This document shows, piece after piece, positions 8,498 to 19,628 of a stretch of DNA of 64,000 nucleotides (within the stretch, counting starts at the first letter, position 1; every line of letters begins with the position of its first letter). The notes under the pieces are model-generated. The model ran no database searches. It was given only the letters and a program-made list of their open reading frames with translations, and was not told the origin of the DNA. Both the position numbers and the translations under genes were made by a program. Source of the DNA: Candidatus Rokuibacteriota bacterium (GTDB lineage: Bacteria; Methylomirabilota; Methylomirabilia; Rokubacteriales; CSP1-6). The stretch is taken from NCBI GenBank assembly GCA_003220685.1, contig QHTE01000061.1, forward strand, positions 1 to 64,000, read 5' to 3'.

Positions 8498-9760
8498 TCA
8501 GTCGATGATCGCCTGATAGACGAGCTGACGGAACAGCTCGCGGAACTCGCGCTGCCAGGGCCCGGGCTGCGCCTGGGTCATCAACACCGCGACCAGCTGC
8601 TCCTTCGGATCGACCCAGAACGCCGTGCCGCCGGCGCCGCCCCAGTTGTACTCGCCCGCCGTGCCGGCGACGCCGTTGAGGCCGTCGGCCCGTCGGACCG
8701 CGAAGCCGAGCCCGAAGCCGTAGCCCGGCGCCAGGAGCGGGATCGCGGGCTTGATGTCGCCGAGATGGTCGGAGGTCATGTGACGGACGGTGGTCCCAGC
8801 GAGAAGCCGCTTGCCCTCGAGCTGGCCGCCGTTCGCCAGCATCTGGAGGAAGCGCGCGTAGTCGAGCGTGGTGCTGGCCGCGCCGGCGCCGCCGGCGTCG
8901 TTCTTCGGCGGAACCGTCACGTCGTGCAGGACGATCGGTTTGCCAGTGGCGCGATCGGTGGCGAGCGGCTGGGAGAGCCGCTTGACCTTCTCGGCCGGCA
9001 GGTAGAACGTCGTATCCGTCATCCCCAGCGCCCGGAAGAGGCGCTCGTCGAGGAAGCGGCCGAGCGAGACGCCCGAGATCGATTCGACCACGCGCCCGAC
9101 CACGTCCGTCGACAGGCCGTACTCCCACATCGTCCCGGGCTGACGGGCCAGCGGCACCTTGGCGAGCGCCGCGAGCTGCTCGGCCGGCGTGACGCCCGAC
9201 CAGCCGACGTTCTCCTTCACGTAGAGCTCCTTCAGGTACTGGCTGCCGGTGAAGCCGCCGTAGACCAGCCCAGACGTGTGCCGCAGGAGGTCGTAGACGG
9301 TCACCGGCCGCTCCGCGACGACGACCGTGTAGGTGGGCTTGCCGTTCGAGTCGGTCCCCTGCCCCACCACGTCCAGCTTCGCCAGCTCGGGCAGATACGT
9401 CCCGACCGGATCGGTCAGCCGCAGCCGCCCGTCCTCGACGAGCATCATCGCGGCCACCGACGTGAACGGCTTCGTCATCGAGTAGAGCCGGAAGATCGCG
9501 TCCTTCGACATCGGCGCGCCGGTCTTGGGATCGAGCTGGCCGAAGGTTTCGAAGTACGCGACCCGCCCCTTGCGCGCGATCAGCGCGGCGGCGCCGGGGA
9601 AGCTCTTGGCTTCGATCTGTCCGTTCAGCGCCTGTCCGATCCGCGCCAAGCGCTCCCGGGACAGGCCGACCTCTTCCGGGCTCGCCGTCGGAAGCGCACG
9701 GGCGTCGACGGGGGTGAGCAGCAGCGCCACAAACGAGAGGAGAAGGGCTCGTCTTCGCAT
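8498..9760 (-). CDS. Secreted serine hydrolase, class C beta-lactamase family
   Basis: A 420-residue protein with a signal peptide (MRRRALLLSFVALLLTPVDA) and a beta-lactamase/esterase (class C, DUF-type) domain. The nucleophile motif S-M-T-K is in RLYSMTKPFTSVAAM (about residues 93-107), and WEYGLSTDVVG holds the tyrosine of the second motif. Such proteins are often esterases or D-aminopeptidases rather than antibiotic resistance enzymes. The ATG has a strong AGGAGG site 5 nt upstream. It has its own promoter (see 9795-9823), so it can be expressed apart from the macro/gcv genes. Confidence 0.85.
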   Translation of the reverse strand: MRRRALLLSFVALLLTPVDARALPTASPEEVGLSRERLARIGQALNGQIEAKSFPGAAALIARKGRVAYFETFGQLDPKTGAPMSKDAIFRLYSMTKPFTSVAAMMLVEDGRLRLTDPVGTYLPELAKLDVVGQGTDSNGKPTYTVVVAERPVTVYDLLRHTSGLVYGGFTGSQYLKELYVKENVGWSGVTPAEQLAALAKVPLARQPGTMWEYGLSTDVVGRVVESISGVSLGRFLDERLFRALGMTDTTFYLPAEKVKRLSQPLATDRATGKPIVLHDVTVPPKNDAGGAGAASTTLDYARFLQMLANGGQLEGKRLLAGTTVRHMTSDHLGDIKPAIPLLAPGYGFGLGFAVRRADGLNGVAGTAGEYNWGGAGGTAFWVDPKEQLVAVLMTQAQPGPWQREFRELFRQLVYQAIID

Positions 9761-9794
9761 GACGACCTCCTGGGGACGCGGCTCGATGGACGGC

Positions 9795-9823
9795 ACTATA
9801 GCCGTCGGCGAAGGGGGCGGCAA
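9795..9823 (-). promoter_or_regulatory. Sigma-70-type promoter for the serine hydrolase gene
   Basis: On the minus strand a -35 TTGCCG (9823-9818) is followed after exactly 17 nt by a -10 TATAGT (9800-9795). The predicted start of transcription leaves a leader of about 28 nt carrying the AGGAGG site. It lies in the 69-nt gap after the macro-domain gene. Confidence 0.6.
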
Positions 9824-9829
9824 GCCGCG

Positions 9830-10338
<509 letters not shown>

Positions 10339-10342
<4 letters not shown>

Positions 10343-10686
10343 ACGCGATCGACGAGGACGAAGACGCAGCCCGTCTCGGAGCGCACGTCGTCGTCGGTCG
10401 TGCCCGCGCCGGCGACGCTCGCCCATCCGGGGCCCATGCGCCGCCCGGCCTGGACCAGCTCGCCCTCCAGGATGAACAGGAACTCGGGACCTTCGTGGGT
10501 GTGCACGGCGGCCCGCGCGCCCGGCTCGAACCGGACGATCTGCATCTCCCAGCCGTCCGTGACCGCGACGTCCTTCACGAAGATGCCCGTGCCCATCGTA
10601 GATGGGCGCCACGGCAATTCGTCGACCTTGACGGATCGGAACGAGCCAGGCGCGAGCCGGACCCGGGCTAGCCCCGGCGCGTCCAC
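10339..10686 (-). CDS. Cupin-domain protein
   Basis: A 115-residue single-domain cupin. The metal-binding motif region is [21 protein letters not shown] (about residues 60-80), with His-x-His and Glu in place. Length fits small mono-cupins that sense or bind metabolites or act as isomerases or dioxygenases. The GTG start lies 19 nt inside the end of gcvPB, and its stop overlaps the macro-domain start. It is therefore co-translated with both. The ligand cannot be told from the sequence. Confidence 0.8.
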
Positions 10687-12128
10687 TTGAGATTCGGCTC
10701 GCGCGCGGCCTTCGTCTGGTCGAGTCGGCGCACCGGGGTGGTCACCGGCGCGTCGTGAATCACCGCGGCGTTCGTCTCGGCCTCGCGCGCGATCTGGATC
10801 ATCGCGTCGCAGAAGGCGTCGAGCGTCTCCTTGGCCTCGGTCTCAGTCGGCTCGATCATCAGCGCCTCCTCGACGATCAGCGGGAAATACGTCGACGGCG
10901 CGTAGAATCCGAGATCGAGGAGCCGCTTCGCGATGTCCGTCGCCGTGACGCCCAGCCTCTTCTGGCGGCGCGCGGACAGCACGCACTCGTGCATGCAGGG
11001 CCCGGGCACGGCGACGTCGTAGTCCCGCTCCAGGCGCTTCATGATGTAGTTCGCGTTCAGGATCGCGTTGTCGGAGACGGATCGCAGCCCGTCGGGCCCC
11101 ATCGTGCGGATGTAGGTGTAGGCGCGCACGAGCATCCCGAAGTTGCCCCAGAAGGCCTGCAGCTTGCCGATCGACCGCGGCCGCTTCCAGTCGAGCGCGT
11201 ACTCGTCGCCGTCCTTCGTCACGACGGGCACCGGCAGAAAGGGCTCCAGGTGCGCCTTGACGCCGACCGGGCCCGCGCCGGGGCCGCCGCCGCCGTGCGG
11301 CGTCGTGAAGGTCTTGTGCAGGTTGAAGTGGCAGACGTCGAAGCCGAGGTCGCCCGGACGCGTGATGCCGAGGATCGCGTTTAGATTCGCGCCGTCCATG
11401 TAGACCTGCACACCCTTGGCGTGGCAGAGCTCGGTGATCTCGATGATGCGCGGCTCGAACATCCCGAGCGTGTTCGGCACCGTGATCATGAAGGCGGCCA
11501 CGTCGGTGTCGAGCGTCCGCGCGAGCGCGTCGACGTCGACCTCGCCGTTCGGCAGCGACTTCACCTCGACGACCTCGTAGCCGGCGATCGCCGTCGACGC
11601 CGGGTTGGTCCCGTGCGCCGAGTCGGGCACGAGCACCTTGGTCCGCTTCTCGCCGCGCGAGTGGTGATAGGCGCGGATCATGAGGACGCCGGCCAGCTCG
11701 CCCTGGGCGCCCGCCGCGGGCTGGAGCGACACGGCGTCCATCCCGGCGATCTCGGCGAGGTCCCACGCCAGCTCGTGCATGAGCTGGAGCGCGCCCTGCG
11801 CCGAGGCTTCGGGCGCCAGCGGGTGGACCTTGGCGAAGCCGGCCAGGCGCGCCACGTCCTCGTTGAGCTTGGGGTTGTACTTCATCGTGCACGAGCCGAG
11901 CGGATAGAAGTGCGTGTCGACCCCGTAGTTCATCCGCGACAGGCGCGAGTAGTGCCGGACCACGTCGAACTCGGAGACTTCCGGCAGGTCCGGCGCGTCG
12001 CGCCGCAGATGCTTGGCCGGCAGAAGCTTATGCACGTCGGCTTCGGGCACGTCGGCTTCCGGCAAGGACCAGCCCACCCGTCCGGGCGAGGACAGCTCGA
12101 AGATCAGCTTGTCGTAGGCGTCGGCCAT
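10668..12128 (-). CDS. gcvPB: Glycine dehydrogenase (decarboxylating) subunit 2
   Basis: A 486-residue C-terminal half of the P-protein. The PLP lysine is in [20 protein letters not shown], and [20 protein letters not shown] near residue 75 is characteristic. With GcvPA it decarboxylates glycine and hands the aminomethyl group to lipoyl-GcvH. The ATG at 12128 forms a TGATG junction with gcvPA; a GTG directly before it (12131) is an alternative. Two-subunit P-proteins are usual in many non-enteric bacteria and archaea. Confidence 0.96.
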   Translation of the reverse strand: MADAYDKLIFELSSPGRVGWSLPEADVPEADVHKLLPAKHLRRDAPDLPEVSEFDVVRHYSRLSRMNYGVDTHFYPLGSCTMKYNPKLNEDVARLAGFAKVHPLAPEASAQGALQLMHELAWDLAEIAGMDAVSLQPAAGAQGELAGVLMIRAYHHSRGEKRTKVLVPDSAHGTNPASTAIAGYEVVEVKSLPNGEVDVDALARTLDTDVAAFMITVPNTLGMFEPRIIEITELCHAKGVQVYMDGANLNAILGITRPGDLGFDVCHFNLHKTFTTPHGGGGPGAGPVGVKAHLEPFLPVPVVTKDGDEYALDWKRPRSIGKLQAFWGNFGMLVRAYTYIRTMGPDGLRSVSDNAILNANYIMKRLERDYDVAVPGPCMHECVLSARRQKRLGVTATDIAKRLLDLGFYAPSTYFPLIVEEALMIEPTETEAKETLDAFCDAMIQIAREAETNAAVIHDAPVTTPVRRLDQTKAAREPNLKWTRRG

Positions 12129-13477
12129 CACGCCACCGCCTTCTCGAGGGCGGCCGCAAAGGCGTCGATCTCGGCCTTCGTGCGCTTCTCAGTCACCGCG
12201 ACCAGCAGACAGTCGGCCAGGGCGCGATCGAAGGTCTTGAGCGGGACGCCCGCGAGGAAGCCCTGCCGGGCGAGGCGAGGCAGCACGCGCTCGGGCGCCT
12301 TCGGCAGCTTGAGCGCGAACTCCTTGAAGAACGGCGCCGTGAAGCGCAGCGAGACGCCCGGCACCTTCGTCAGCCGCGAAGCTGCGTAGTGGGCCTTCGC
12401 CGTCGACAGCTCGCCGACTTTCACCAGCCCCCGGCGCCCGAGCGTCGCCAGATAGATCGTCGCCATCAGCGCGCACAGCGCGACGTTGGTGCAGATGTTC
12501 GACGTCGCCTTGGCGCGGCGGATGTGCTGCTCGCGCGTCTGCAAGGTCAGAACGAAGCCACGTTTGCCGTCGTGGTCGACGGTGGCGCCGACGAGCCGCC
12601 CGGGCATGCGCCGGACCAGCTCGTTCTTCGCGGCGAAGACGCCGAGGTTCGGGCCTCCGAAGTCCAGGGGCACGCCGAGCCCTTGCCCTTCGCCCACGAC
12701 GATGTCGGCGCCGAGCTTGCCCGGGCCCTCGAGCACGCCGAGGTTCACCGGGTCGGCGACCACGACCAGCAGGGCGCCGGCCGCGTGCGCGATCTCGGCC
12801 GCGGCGGCCACGTCCTCGAGGCAGCCGTAGAAGTTCGGCGTCTGGACGACCAGCGCCGCCGTTGTGGCGTTGACGACCTGCCGCGCGGCGGCGAGATCGG
12901 TGACGCCCTCGGGCGCCGGGACGTCGCGCAGCCGGACACCCGGGCCCTCGCAATACGTGGCGGTGACGCGCTTGTACAGCGGATGCACGGCGCGCGAGAG
13001 CACGATCTCGCGCCGGTCCGTGACCGAGTGGGCCATCAGCGCCGCCTCGGCGAGCGACGACGCGCCGTCGTAGATCGACGCGTTGGCGACGTCCATGCCC
13101 GTCAGCTCCGCGATCATGGTCTGGTACTCGTAGATGCTCCGGAGCGTCCCCTGGCTCGCCTCGGGCTGATAGGGCGTGTACGCCGTGAAGAACTCGCCGC
13201 GCAGAATCAGGTGGTTGATCGGGCTCGGGATGTAGTGGTCGTACGAGCCCGCGCCCAGGAACGACACGTGCGAGTCCGCGTGCGCGTTCCGGGCGGCGAG
13301 CGCCGTCATGTGTCGGATCAGGTCGGTCTCGGCGAGCGCCGGCGTGAGACCGAGCGGCCGCGCGAGCCGTGCCTTCGGCGGAATCTTCACGAGCAGGTCC
13401 TCGATCGAGCCGGAGCCGATCGCGCCGAGCATCCGCTTCTGCTCGTCCGGTGTGTTGGCGATGTAGCGCGAGGCCAT
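12128..13477 (-). CDS. gcvPA: Glycine dehydrogenase (decarboxylating) subunit 1
   Basis: A 449-residue N-terminal half of the glycine cleavage P-protein, close to the usual 448. It begins [17 protein letters not shown] and includes [17 protein letters not shown] and [20 protein letters not shown], family landmarks of the substrate channel. It forms a heterotetramer with GcvPB; this half carries no PLP lysine. Its ATG forms a TGATG junction with gcvH and its stop does the same with gcvPB, so the three proteins are translationally coupled. Confidence 0.96.
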   Translation of the reverse strand: MASRYIANTPDEQKRMLGAIGSGSIEDLLVKIPPKARLARPLGLTPALAETDLIRHMTALAARNAHADSHVSFLGAGSYDHYIPSPINHLILRGEFFTAYTPYQPEASQGTLRSIYEYQTMIAELTGMDVANASIYDGASSLAEAALMAHSVTDRREIVLSRAVHPLYKRVTATYCEGPGVRLRDVPAPEGVTDLAAARQVVNATTAALVVQTPNFYGCLEDVAAAAEIAHAAGALLVVVADPVNLGVLEGPGKLGADIVVGEGQGLGVPLDFGGPNLGVFAAKNELVRRMPGRLVGATVDHDGKRGFVLTLQTREQHIRRAKATSNICTNVALCALMATIYLATLGRRGLVKVGELSTAKAHYAASRLTKVPGVSLRFTAPFFKEFALKLPKAPERVLPRLARQGFLAGVPLKTFDRALADCLLVAVTEKRTKAEIDAFAAALEKAVA

Positions 13478-13869
13478 CAATGGCCTCCCTGCGCGATGAG
13501 CTCCTCGTATTGCTGCGCCGTCAGGAGCTGGTCCCACTCGCCTTTGCCGGAGGGCTTGACGACGAGCATCCAACCCTTGCCGTAGGGATCCTGATTGACG
13601 ATCTCGGGCTTCTGTCCGAGCTCGCCGTTGACCTCGACGACCTCGCCCGAGATCGGCGCGAAGAGGTCGGACACCGCCTTGACCGACTCGACGACGCCGA
13701 AGGTCTTGGCGGCCGTCACCTTGGCGCCGACCTTCGGGAGCTCAACGAACACCACGTCGCCGAGCTGCTCTTGCGCGTAAGCGGTGATACCCACACGCAC
13801 GCGGTCGCCCTCCTGCTTGGCCCACTCGTGCTCACGCGTGTATTTCAGGTCCCTCGGAACGTTGGCCAT
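13477..13869 (-). CDS. gcvH: Glycine cleavage system H protein
   Basis: A 130-residue lipoyl carrier. The lipoylated lysine is in GVVESVKAVSDLFAPISG, at about residue 64. It shuttles the aminomethyl group between GcvPA-PB and GcvT and is reoxidised by dihydrolipoamide dehydrogenase, which is not in the window. The N-terminal KYTREHEWAKQEGD is a typical start of the domain. It follows gcvT after a 58-nt gap with a hairpin. It is the only lipoyl protein here and the likely target of the LipM-like transferase at 7638-8456. Confidence 0.97.
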   Translation of the reverse strand: MANVPRDLKYTREHEWAKQEGDRVRVGITAYAQEQLGDVVFVELPKVGAKVTAAKTFGVVESVKAVSDLFAPISGEVVEVNGELGQKPEIVNQDPYGKGWMLVVKPSGKGEWDQLLTAQQYEELIAQGGH

Positions 13870-13882
13870 TCTCTCCTCTTGC

Positions 13883-13918
13883 CGTCGGAGCGCCCTCGGA
13901 GGCCTCCGGCGCTCGACG
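13883..13918. repeat. Small hairpin between gcvT and gcvH
   Basis: An imperfect inverted repeat: CGTCG-GAGCGC-cct-CGGAGG on one side and CCTCCG-GCGCTC-GACG on the other. It can fold as a GC-rich stem with small bulges and almost no loop. It sits in the only sizeable gap of the gcv genes. It may protect an mRNA end or be a degenerate repeat; it lacks a T-run, so a terminator is unlikely. Confidence 0.4.
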
Positions 13919-13927
13919 TTCGGCCTC

Positions 13928-15043
13928 TCAGCCGGGTTTCTTCACCTTGGATGGATAGAAGGGCGTGCGCACGACCTGGGCCGCCTTGCCCTGGCCGCGT
14001 ATCTCCACGTCGAGCTTGGTGCCGACGGACGCCCGGGCGGTCTCGACGTAGGCGATCCCGATGTACCGGTCGACGGACGGGCCGTAGGAGCCGGAGGTGA
14101 CGATCCCGACCGCGCAGCCGTCCTTACTGACGGGATAGGCGTGGCGCGCGACGGCTCGATCGACCATCTCGATGCCGACCAGGCGGCGCCGTAGGCCCTC
14201 GGCGCGGATCTTCTCGAGCGCTTCCCGGCCGATGAACTCGCCCTTGGCGGGCTTGACGACCCAGCCGAGCCCCGCCTCGAGCGGATTCGTCGTCTCGTCG
14301 ATGTCGTTGCCATAGAGCGCGTACTTCATCTCGAGCCGCAGCGTGTCGCGCGCCCCGAGCCCGACCAGCGTGGCGCCGTCGGCGCGGCCCGCGGCCTGGA
14401 GCGCCTTCCAGAGCTTCGCGGTCCCATCGGCTGGCACGTAGAGCTCGAAGCCGTCCTCGCCGGTGTAGCCGCTCCGAGAGATCACGGTCGGCACGCCGGC
14501 CACGTGGCCGTGCGCGAAGCGGTAGTAGCCGATGGTCGTCACGTCGCGGTCGGTGAGACGGCCGACGAGCGCCTCGGCCTTCGGCCCCTGCACCGCGACG
14601 AGCCCGGTGCCGTCGGACGCGTCGCGCCAGCGCGCGTCCTTGACGTGCGCCGTCGATTTCGTCACGTGGGCCCAGTCCTTGTCGATGTTCCCCGCGTTGA
14701 CGGTGATCATGTAGCGCGCGTCGCCCATGCGGTAGACCGTGAGGTCGTCGACGATCGTGCCGCTCGGATAGCAGAGGACCGAGTACTGGATCTGGCCGAC
14801 CTGGAGGGCCGCCACGTCGTTGGTGGTCAGGTACTGGAGCGCGGCGAGCGCCCCCGGGCCCTCGACCTCGAACTCGCCCATGTGGCTCACGTCGAAGAGC
14901 CCGACAGCGCCGCGGGTGGCGCGGTGCTCCTCGACGATGCCGGTGTACTGCACCGGCATCGTCCACCCGCCGAAGGGCACCAGGCGCGCGCCCGACGCGA
15001 CGTGCTCCTGGTAGAGTGGCGTGCGCTTGAGCGCTTCTGTCAC
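13928..15043 (-). CDS. gcvT: Aminomethyltransferase (glycine cleavage T protein)
   Basis: A 371-residue tetrahydrofolate-dependent aminomethyltransferase. The start TEALKRTPLYQEHVASGARL, the motif FGGWTMPVQYTGIVEEHRA and FDVSHMGEFEVEG are typical GcvT landmarks, and the C-terminal barrel motif GYTGEDGFELYVP is present. It produces 5,10-methylene-THF and ammonia from the aminomethyl-lipoyl intermediate. The GTG start overlaps the pxpA stop (GTGA), joining the glycine system to the 5-oxoprolinase genes. Confidence 0.96.
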   Translation of the reverse strand: MTEALKRTPLYQEHVASGARLVPFGGWTMPVQYTGIVEEHRATRGAVGLFDVSHMGEFEVEGPGALAALQYLTTNDVAALQVGQIQYSVLCYPSGTIVDDLTVYRMGDARYMITVNAGNIDKDWAHVTKSTAHVKDARWRDASDGTGLVAVQGPKAEALVGRLTDRDVTTIGYYRFAHGHVAGVPTVISRSGYTGEDGFELYVPADGTAKLWKALQAAGRADGATLVGLGARDTLRLEMKYALYGNDIDETTNPLEAGLGWVVKPAKGEFIGREALEKIRAEGLRRRLVGIEMVDRAVARHAYPVSKDGCAVGIVTSGSYGPSVDRYIGIAYVETARASVGTKLDVEIRGQGKAAQVVRTPFYPSKVKKPG

Positions 15044-15822
15044 GCTTTCGGCAGCCAGTCGCGGAGCGGCTTGACCTGGCAGCCCGCCCGGTCGAGCGCC
15101 TCGCGGACGGTGCGCACGATCTTCTGCGCCCCCGGCGTGTCGCCGTGGCAGCAGATCGTCTGGACCGAGATGTCGATCTCGACGCCGTCGATCGTACGTA
15201 CCTTGCCCTCCATGGCCATCTTCACGGCCTGGGCCGCGGCGCGCTCGGGATCGGTGATGAGCGAGCCGGGGAGCTTGCGGGAGACGAGCGTGAGGTCGAC
15301 GTTGTACGCGCGGTCGGCGAACCCCTCGGACGCCACGCGCACGCCCATCTTGCGGGCGATCCGGTCGTACTTGCCGGAGCCCAGCGCCATGAGGATCAGC
15401 TCCTTGCCCGATTCGCGGGCCGACTCGGCGACCGCGGTGGCGAGCGGCTCGTCCTTCTCGATCATCGAGTAGAGGATGCCGTGCGGCTTGGTGTGCTGCA
15501 GGTCGCCGCCGCCCGCGGCGCGGACGAACTCGCGGAGCGCGCCGGTCTGGTAGCAGAGGTAGTCCTTCAGCTCCTGCGGCGAGACGTCCATCACGCGACG
15601 CCCGAACCCCATCAGGTCCGGCAGCGACGGGTGTGAGCCGATCGCGACCCCGTGCCGGAGCGCCAGCGCGACGGTCTGGCGCATCACGTGCGGATCGCCG
15701 CCGTGGAAGCCGCAGGCGACGTTGGCCGAGGTGATGTACGGCATGATCTCCTCATCCGCGCCGAGCGTCCAGCGGCCCCAGCTCTCGCCCATGTCGGCGT
15801 TGAGATCGATGAACTTGGCCAT
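15040..15822 (-). CDS. pxpA: 5-oxoprolinase subunit A (LamB/YcsF family)
   Basis: A 260-residue LamB/YcsF protein. It opens FIDLNADMGESWGRWTLG and contains ITSANVACGFHGGDP and GVAIGSHPSLPDLMGFGRR, the defining family stretches. PxpA, PxpB and PxpC together cleave 5-oxoproline to glutamate at the expense of ATP. A ribosome site (AAGGAG) precedes the ATG in the 10-nt gap after the aminotransferase gene. In most genomes pxpA sits beside pxpB and pxpC; here an aminotransferase gene separates them. Confidence 0.95.
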   Translation of the reverse strand: MAKFIDLNADMGESWGRWTLGADEEIMPYITSANVACGFHGGDPHVMRQTVALALRHGVAIGSHPSLPDLMGFGRRVMDVSPQELKDYLCYQTGALREFVRAAGGGDLQHTKPHGILYSMIEKDEPLATAVAESARESGKELILMALGSGKYDRIARKMGVRVASEGFADRAYNVDLTLVSRKLPGSLITDPERAAAQAVKMAMEGKVRTIDGVEIDISVQTICCHGDTPGAQKIVRTVREALDRAGCQVKPLRDWLPKA

Positions 15823-15832
15823 CGTCAGCTCC

Positions 15833-17154
<1,322 letters not shown>

Positions 17155-17158
<4 letters not shown>

Positions 17159-18090
17159 GCGCTCTCCTCTCTCACCGCTGCTTCCAGCACGGTGTCGGAC
17201 TCGCGAAGCAGCCGGTGCGCCTCTTCCACGCCGATCGCCTGGAAGCGGAGCGACTGCCCCGGCCTCGCTTGGCCGACACGCCAGATGTCACTCGAGCAGA
17301 TGGTCGCCACTTTCGTATAGCCGCCCGTCGACTGCCGGTCGACCAGCAGCACGATCGGCTGCCCGTCGCCGGGGACCTGGATGGACCCGAGCGCGATCCC
17401 GTCGGAGATGATGTCGTGGCCGCGCGCGTGCTCGATCCGCGCCCCGCGCAGACGCGAGCCCATCCGATCCGACTGCGGCAGCACCTCGTAGCGTCCACCG
17501 AACAGCGCGCGGAGACCCTCGGGCGTGAAGCGGTCGGCCTGCGGGCCGGGCACGGCGCGGACGGTCGGCTCGCCGGTGTAGTCCGGGATCGCCCGTCGAG
17601 CGACCCGCCGCGGCCTGACGGAGCCGGAGGGAAAGACTTCGAGCTCGTCGCCCTTCTTGAGCGCGCGGCCCTGCAGCCCCCCGATCCGGCCGCGCAGGTA
17701 CGTCGACCGCGACCGCAGTACGAGCGGCACGTCGAGCCCGCCGGCAAAGCCGACGTAGGACCGGACGCCCGTGCGCGCCGGCCCGAGCTTGACCACATCG
17801 CCGGGTTTCACCGCGATCGTCGCCCATCCGGGCGCGTCCCGGCCGTTCACGGTCACCGGCATGTCGGCGCCCGTCACCGCGATCGCGCCGGCCGCGGTGA
17901 CCTCGACGCGCGGCCCCTTCAAGGTGCACTCGAGCCCCGCCGCCCCGTCGGGATTGCCGACGAGCCGATTGGCGAGCACGAACGCGAACCGGTCGACGGG
18001 GCCCGACGGTGGAATGCCGTAGCGCATCTGGCCGGTGCGGCCGAGGTCCTGCACGGTGGTCAGCGGGCCGGCGTCGAGAATCCTGATCAC
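17155..18090 (-). CDS. pxpC: 5-oxoprolinase subunit C (biotin-dependent carboxyltransferase/KipA family)
   Basis: A 311-residue PxpC/KipA family protein. Landmarks are IRILDAGPLTTVQDLGRTG near the start, YGIPPSGPVDRFAF, VRSYVGFAGGLDVP, and QSTGGYTKVATICSSDIWR near the end. It is the carboxyltransferase-like partner of PxpB. The GTG start forms a GTGA overlap with pxpB, so the two are made as a coupled pair; in some bacteria they are fused. The C-terminal stop overlaps the aminotransferase ATG. Confidence 0.94.
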
Positions 18091-18791
18091 GAGATCACCG
18101 GCCGGTAGGTCCGGGCGGCGGCGCCCACGGCGTCGTACTCCGCGCGGTCGATCCGGCGAAACCGGACCCGATCGCCCGGGCGCAACAGCGTGGGCTCGGA
18201 CGCGCTCGGATCGTAGAGCGCCACCGGCGTGCGGCCGAGGATCCAGAAGCCGCCCGGGCTCTCGACCGAGTAGATGCAGCACTGGATGCCGCCGATGCCG
18301 ACGCTGCCCGGCGGGGTCTTCGTGCGCGGCGTGTCGAGGCGCGGGATGTTGATGCGCTCGGGCATCCCGGTCATGTACGGAAGCCCGGGGGTGAAGCCGA
18401 TGAAGTAGACCAGGTACTCGGCGCCGGCGTGGAGCCAGACCAGATCGTCGGTGGAGAGCTCCAGGCGCTTCGCGGCGGCGGCGAGGTCGAAGCCGAGCTC
18501 GGGATCGTCGTAGCAGCACGGCAGCTCCACCGTCCGGGGCGGCGGCAGGACCGCGGTCGTCGCCTGGGGGACCAGCTCCGCGATCGCCGCGCACAGCGGC
18601 TCGTATCCGATCACGCGCGGATCGTAGTACACGAGGAGCGACGAGTAGGCCGGCACCGTCTCGACGACGCCGGTCAGCCCCTTCTGCTGGATCAAGAACT
18701 CGAGCGCGCGGACTCGCGTGTTGACCTCGACGCTGATCGCCTCGCCGAGCTCGACGCACACGGCGAGATCGCCCGCCGGCAGAAACCGCAA
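18087..18791 (-). CDS. pxpB: 5-oxoprolinase subunit B (KipI family)
   Basis: A 234-residue PxpB/KipI-type protein. FLPAGDLAVCVELGEAIS opens the protein and FIGFTPGLPYMTGMPERIN and PPGSVGIGGIQCCIYSVESP carry the family signature. With PxpC and PxpA it makes the ATP-dependent 5-oxoprolinase. The start is a TTG, 4 nt after the stop of the DUF1445 gene, an unusual start codon but the only one that keeps the conserved N terminus. Related KipI proteins inhibit sporulation kinases, which is irrelevant in this Gram-negative setting. Confidence 0.93.
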   Translation of the reverse strand: MRFLPAGDLAVCVELGEAISVEVNTRVRALEFLIQQKGLTGVVETVPAYSSLLVYYDPRVIGYEPLCAAIAELVPQATTAVLPPPRTVELPCCYDDPELGFDLAAAAKRLELSTDDLVWLHAGAEYLVYFIGFTPGLPYMTGMPERINIPRLDTPRTKTPPGSVGIGGIQCCIYSVESPGGFWILGRTPVALYDPSASEPTLLRPGDRVRFRRIDRAEYDAVGAAARTYRPVIS

Positions 18792-18795
18792 CGCG

Positions 18796-19584
18796 CTAGA
18801 TCGCCGCCAGCACGGAGTTCGGAACGTCCGTGATGAACATGTGCCCCGGGCTGTGCGTGATCATGAACGGCGGTCGCGACGCGAGCGCGACGGCCTGGGG
18901 CGTGACCCCGCACGCCCAGAAAACCGGCACGTCGCCCCGCGCGAACTCCTGCGCGTCGCCCCAGTCCGGACGCGCGATGTCCGCGATGCCGATGGCGGCG
19001 GGGTCGCCGACGTGCACCGGGGCGCCGTGGGCCCCCGGAAACCTGGCACTCGCCGTCACCGCCTTCGCGAGCTGCGTGGCCGCGATCGGCCGCATCGAGA
19101 CGACCATCGGCCCATGGAAGATTCCCGCGGGCCGGCACGGCGTCGACGTGCGCCACATCGCGACGTTCTTTCCGTGCTCCACGTGCCAGAGCTTGATGCC
19201 CGCCTCGAGTAGCGCCCACTCGAAGGTGAAGGAGCACCCCAGCAGGAACGCCACCAGGTCGTCGCGCCAGTAGGGCGTCGCGTCGGTCACCTCGTCGGCG
19301 AGGACCCCGTTCTTATAGATCCGGTAGCGCGGGATGTCGGTCCGGAGGTCGGCGCCCGGCGCCACGCCGACCGGCTCGGGCGAGCCCACGTCCGTCACCT
19401 CGATCAGCGGGCACGGCCGCGGGTTGCGCTGGCAGAACAGGAGGAAGTCGTACGCCTGTTCCCTCGGGAGCACCGCCAGGTTGGCCTGGACGAAATTCTG
19501 GCCGAGTCCCGCGGTGATCCCGGTCAGCTTGCCGTTCCTGATGTCCCGCCGGATCTCCCGCGGATGGCGCGTGTCGATCGGCAT
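18796..19584 (-). CDS. DUF1445 hydro-lyase family (D-glutamate cyclase-like)
   Basis: A 262-residue DUF1445 protein. It contains GKLTGITAGLGQNFVQANL, FLLFCQRNPRPCPLIEVT and the C-terminal FWACGVTPQAVALASRPPF, which define the family. The mammalian mitochondrial relative (DGLUCY) converts D-glutamate to 5-oxo-D-proline, and it fits well that this gene sits directly before pxpB-pxpC. First gene of the 5-oxoprolinase/glycine cleavage set: a TAGAAT hexamer lies 6 nt before the ATG with no ribosome site, suggesting a leaderless message. Activity is inferred from homology and context. Confidence 0.85.
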   Translation of the reverse strand: MPIDTRHPREIRRDIRNGKLTGITAGLGQNFVQANLAVLPREQAYDFLLFCQRNPRPCPLIEVTDVGSPEPVGVAPGADLRTDIPRYRIYKNGVLADEVTDATPYWRDDLVAFLLGCSFTFEWALLEAGIKLWHVEHGKNVAMWRTSTPCRPAGIFHGPMVVSMRPIAATQLAKAVTASARFPGAHGAPVHVGDPAAIGIADIARPDWGDAQEFARGDVPVFWACGVTPQAVALASRPPFMITHSPGHMFITDVPNSVLAAI

Positions 19585-19600
19585 ACGGGGATTCTACCCC
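19585..19600 (-). promoter_or_regulatory. Putative leaderless promoter (TAGAAT) before DUF1445, inside a GGGG...CCCC palindrome
   Basis: TAGAAT (19596-19591, minus strand) ends 6 nt before the ATG at 19584 and there is no Shine-Dalgarno, as expected for a leaderless transcript. The hexamer is enclosed by GGGG and CCCC, making the symmetric GGGGTAGAATCCCC. A repressor could bind there; that is inference. Confidence 0.5.
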
Positions 19601-19628
19601 TGTTTGGGCGCATGGCGTTCCCGCGGCG

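Noticed and set aside
13870-15100. Glycine riboswitch before gcvT or gcvH
   Set aside because: gcvT overlaps pxpA and the gcvT-gcvH gap is only 58 nt with a simple hairpin; there is no room or pattern for a tandem glycine aptamer.
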